5,675 nucleotides of DNA from Candidatus Hydrogenedentota bacterium. GTDB taxonomy: Bacteria > Hydrogenedentota > Hydrogenedentia > Hydrogenedentales > SLHB01. The translations under genes and the position numbers were made by a program. The stretch covers positions 1 to 5,675 of the forward strand of contig JAPLKX010000440.1 in the NCBI GenBank assembly GCA_026387845.1, read 5' to 3'. A model generated the notes under the pieces. That model searched no databases. It was not told where the DNA came from and worked only from the letters and a program-made list of their open reading frames with translations. This document shows positions 5,507 through 5,675 of this stretch, in pieces (positions within the stretch are counted from its first letter, which is position 1; each line of letters begins with the position of its first letter).

Positions 5507-5675
5507 GTAGATAAGTCATATTTAGCACGGGCCGGATTGGGAAAACGGCACGGGTGGCCGCACTGCTGGCGGGAGCAGGGTGGCGGAGATTGGAAACGAC
5601 GGTGGGCGCCATTGAAGACAAAGCCGAGGGCCGGCAAGGGCAAAGCGAGCGGCTTCAGCAGGCTGCAGTGTACTA
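5507..5675. other. unassigned right-edge sequence
   Basis: I find no convincing gene here. Two plus-strand frames stay open to the edge, one from about 5515, but neither has a good start with a ribosome binding site, and the products match nothing I recognise. A short inverted repeat CTGCT-GGCGGG-AGCAG lies within 5562-5580. The stretch could be a leader, the 5' part of a gene starting beyond the edge, or a repeated intergenic element. Confidence 0.3.

Noticed and set aside
5385..5621. 78-codon open frame on the minus strand
   Set aside because: It runs across the terminator hairpin and the AT-rich promoter patch, has no family resemblance and no convincing ribosome binding site.
5612..5674. 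TTG-started frame whose product (MKTKPRAGKGKASGF) faintly resembles a prepilin leader
   Set aside because: The residues after GF (SRLQCT) do not match the hydrophobic FTLIEL helix, and only about 21 codons are visible.
1..5675. tRNA, rRNA, CRISPR array, riboswitch, transposase or phage genes
   Set aside because: I saw no cloverleaf, direct-repeat array, rRNA motif or mobile-element gene on either strand; only the single palindromic element hints at mobility.

Overview
The window reads as a piece of chromosome from a flagellated, Gram-negative-type bacterium with moderately high GC (roughly 60% by eye). The flagellar switch genes sit beside exported sugar-metabolism proteins: a secreted DUF6807 (PmoA-type) protein and a Tat-exported Gfo/Idh/MocA oxidoreductase. 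That pairing is typical of Planctomycetota, other PVC bacteria and Hydrogenedentota-like lineages. The taxonomic guess is inference only; there is no rRNA or other marker in the window.

Left half (1-2973, minus strand): one flagellar transcription unit, read right to left. A sigma70-like promoter (TTGCGC, 17 nt, TATACT) precedes fliM (rotor switch, 327 aa). Then come a FliN/FliY-type switch protein (319 aa, CheC-like N-terminal half plus SpoA domain), the flagellar sigma factor fliA (252 aa, TTG start, 4-nt overlap with the previous gene), and the first 51 codons of a small glutamine-rich helical protein that runs off the left edge. The order couples the C-ring that receives CheY-P to the sigma factor for late flagellar genes. 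The -35 of the promoter is one arm of a 19-nt dyad, which could be an operator.

Right half (2974-5675, plus strand): a divergent pair. The first gene encodes a secreted DUF6807 protein (302 aa from the start chosen here), the second a Tat-exported NAD(P)-type oxidoreductase of the Gfo/Idh/MocA family (428 aa). A palindromic REP/MITE-like element with two 27-nt near-identical inverted arms lies between them. A strong 12-bp hairpin follows the oxidoreductase as the likely terminator. Both products leave the cytoplasm, so they plausibly act on the same sugar-type substrate in the periplasm; the substrate cannot be read from the sequence.

The last 230 bases hold an AT-rich patch with a good promoter-like pair (TTGCAT, 17 nt, TATTAT) reading to the right, then GC-rich sequence with no recognisable gene before the edge. 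I see no RNA gene, CRISPR array, phage gene or transposase. The points most worth checking are the CheC-like site in the FliN/FliY protein that has lost its asparagine, a CheY-binding-like motif in that protein's linker, the dyad over the fliM promoter, and the palindromic element.
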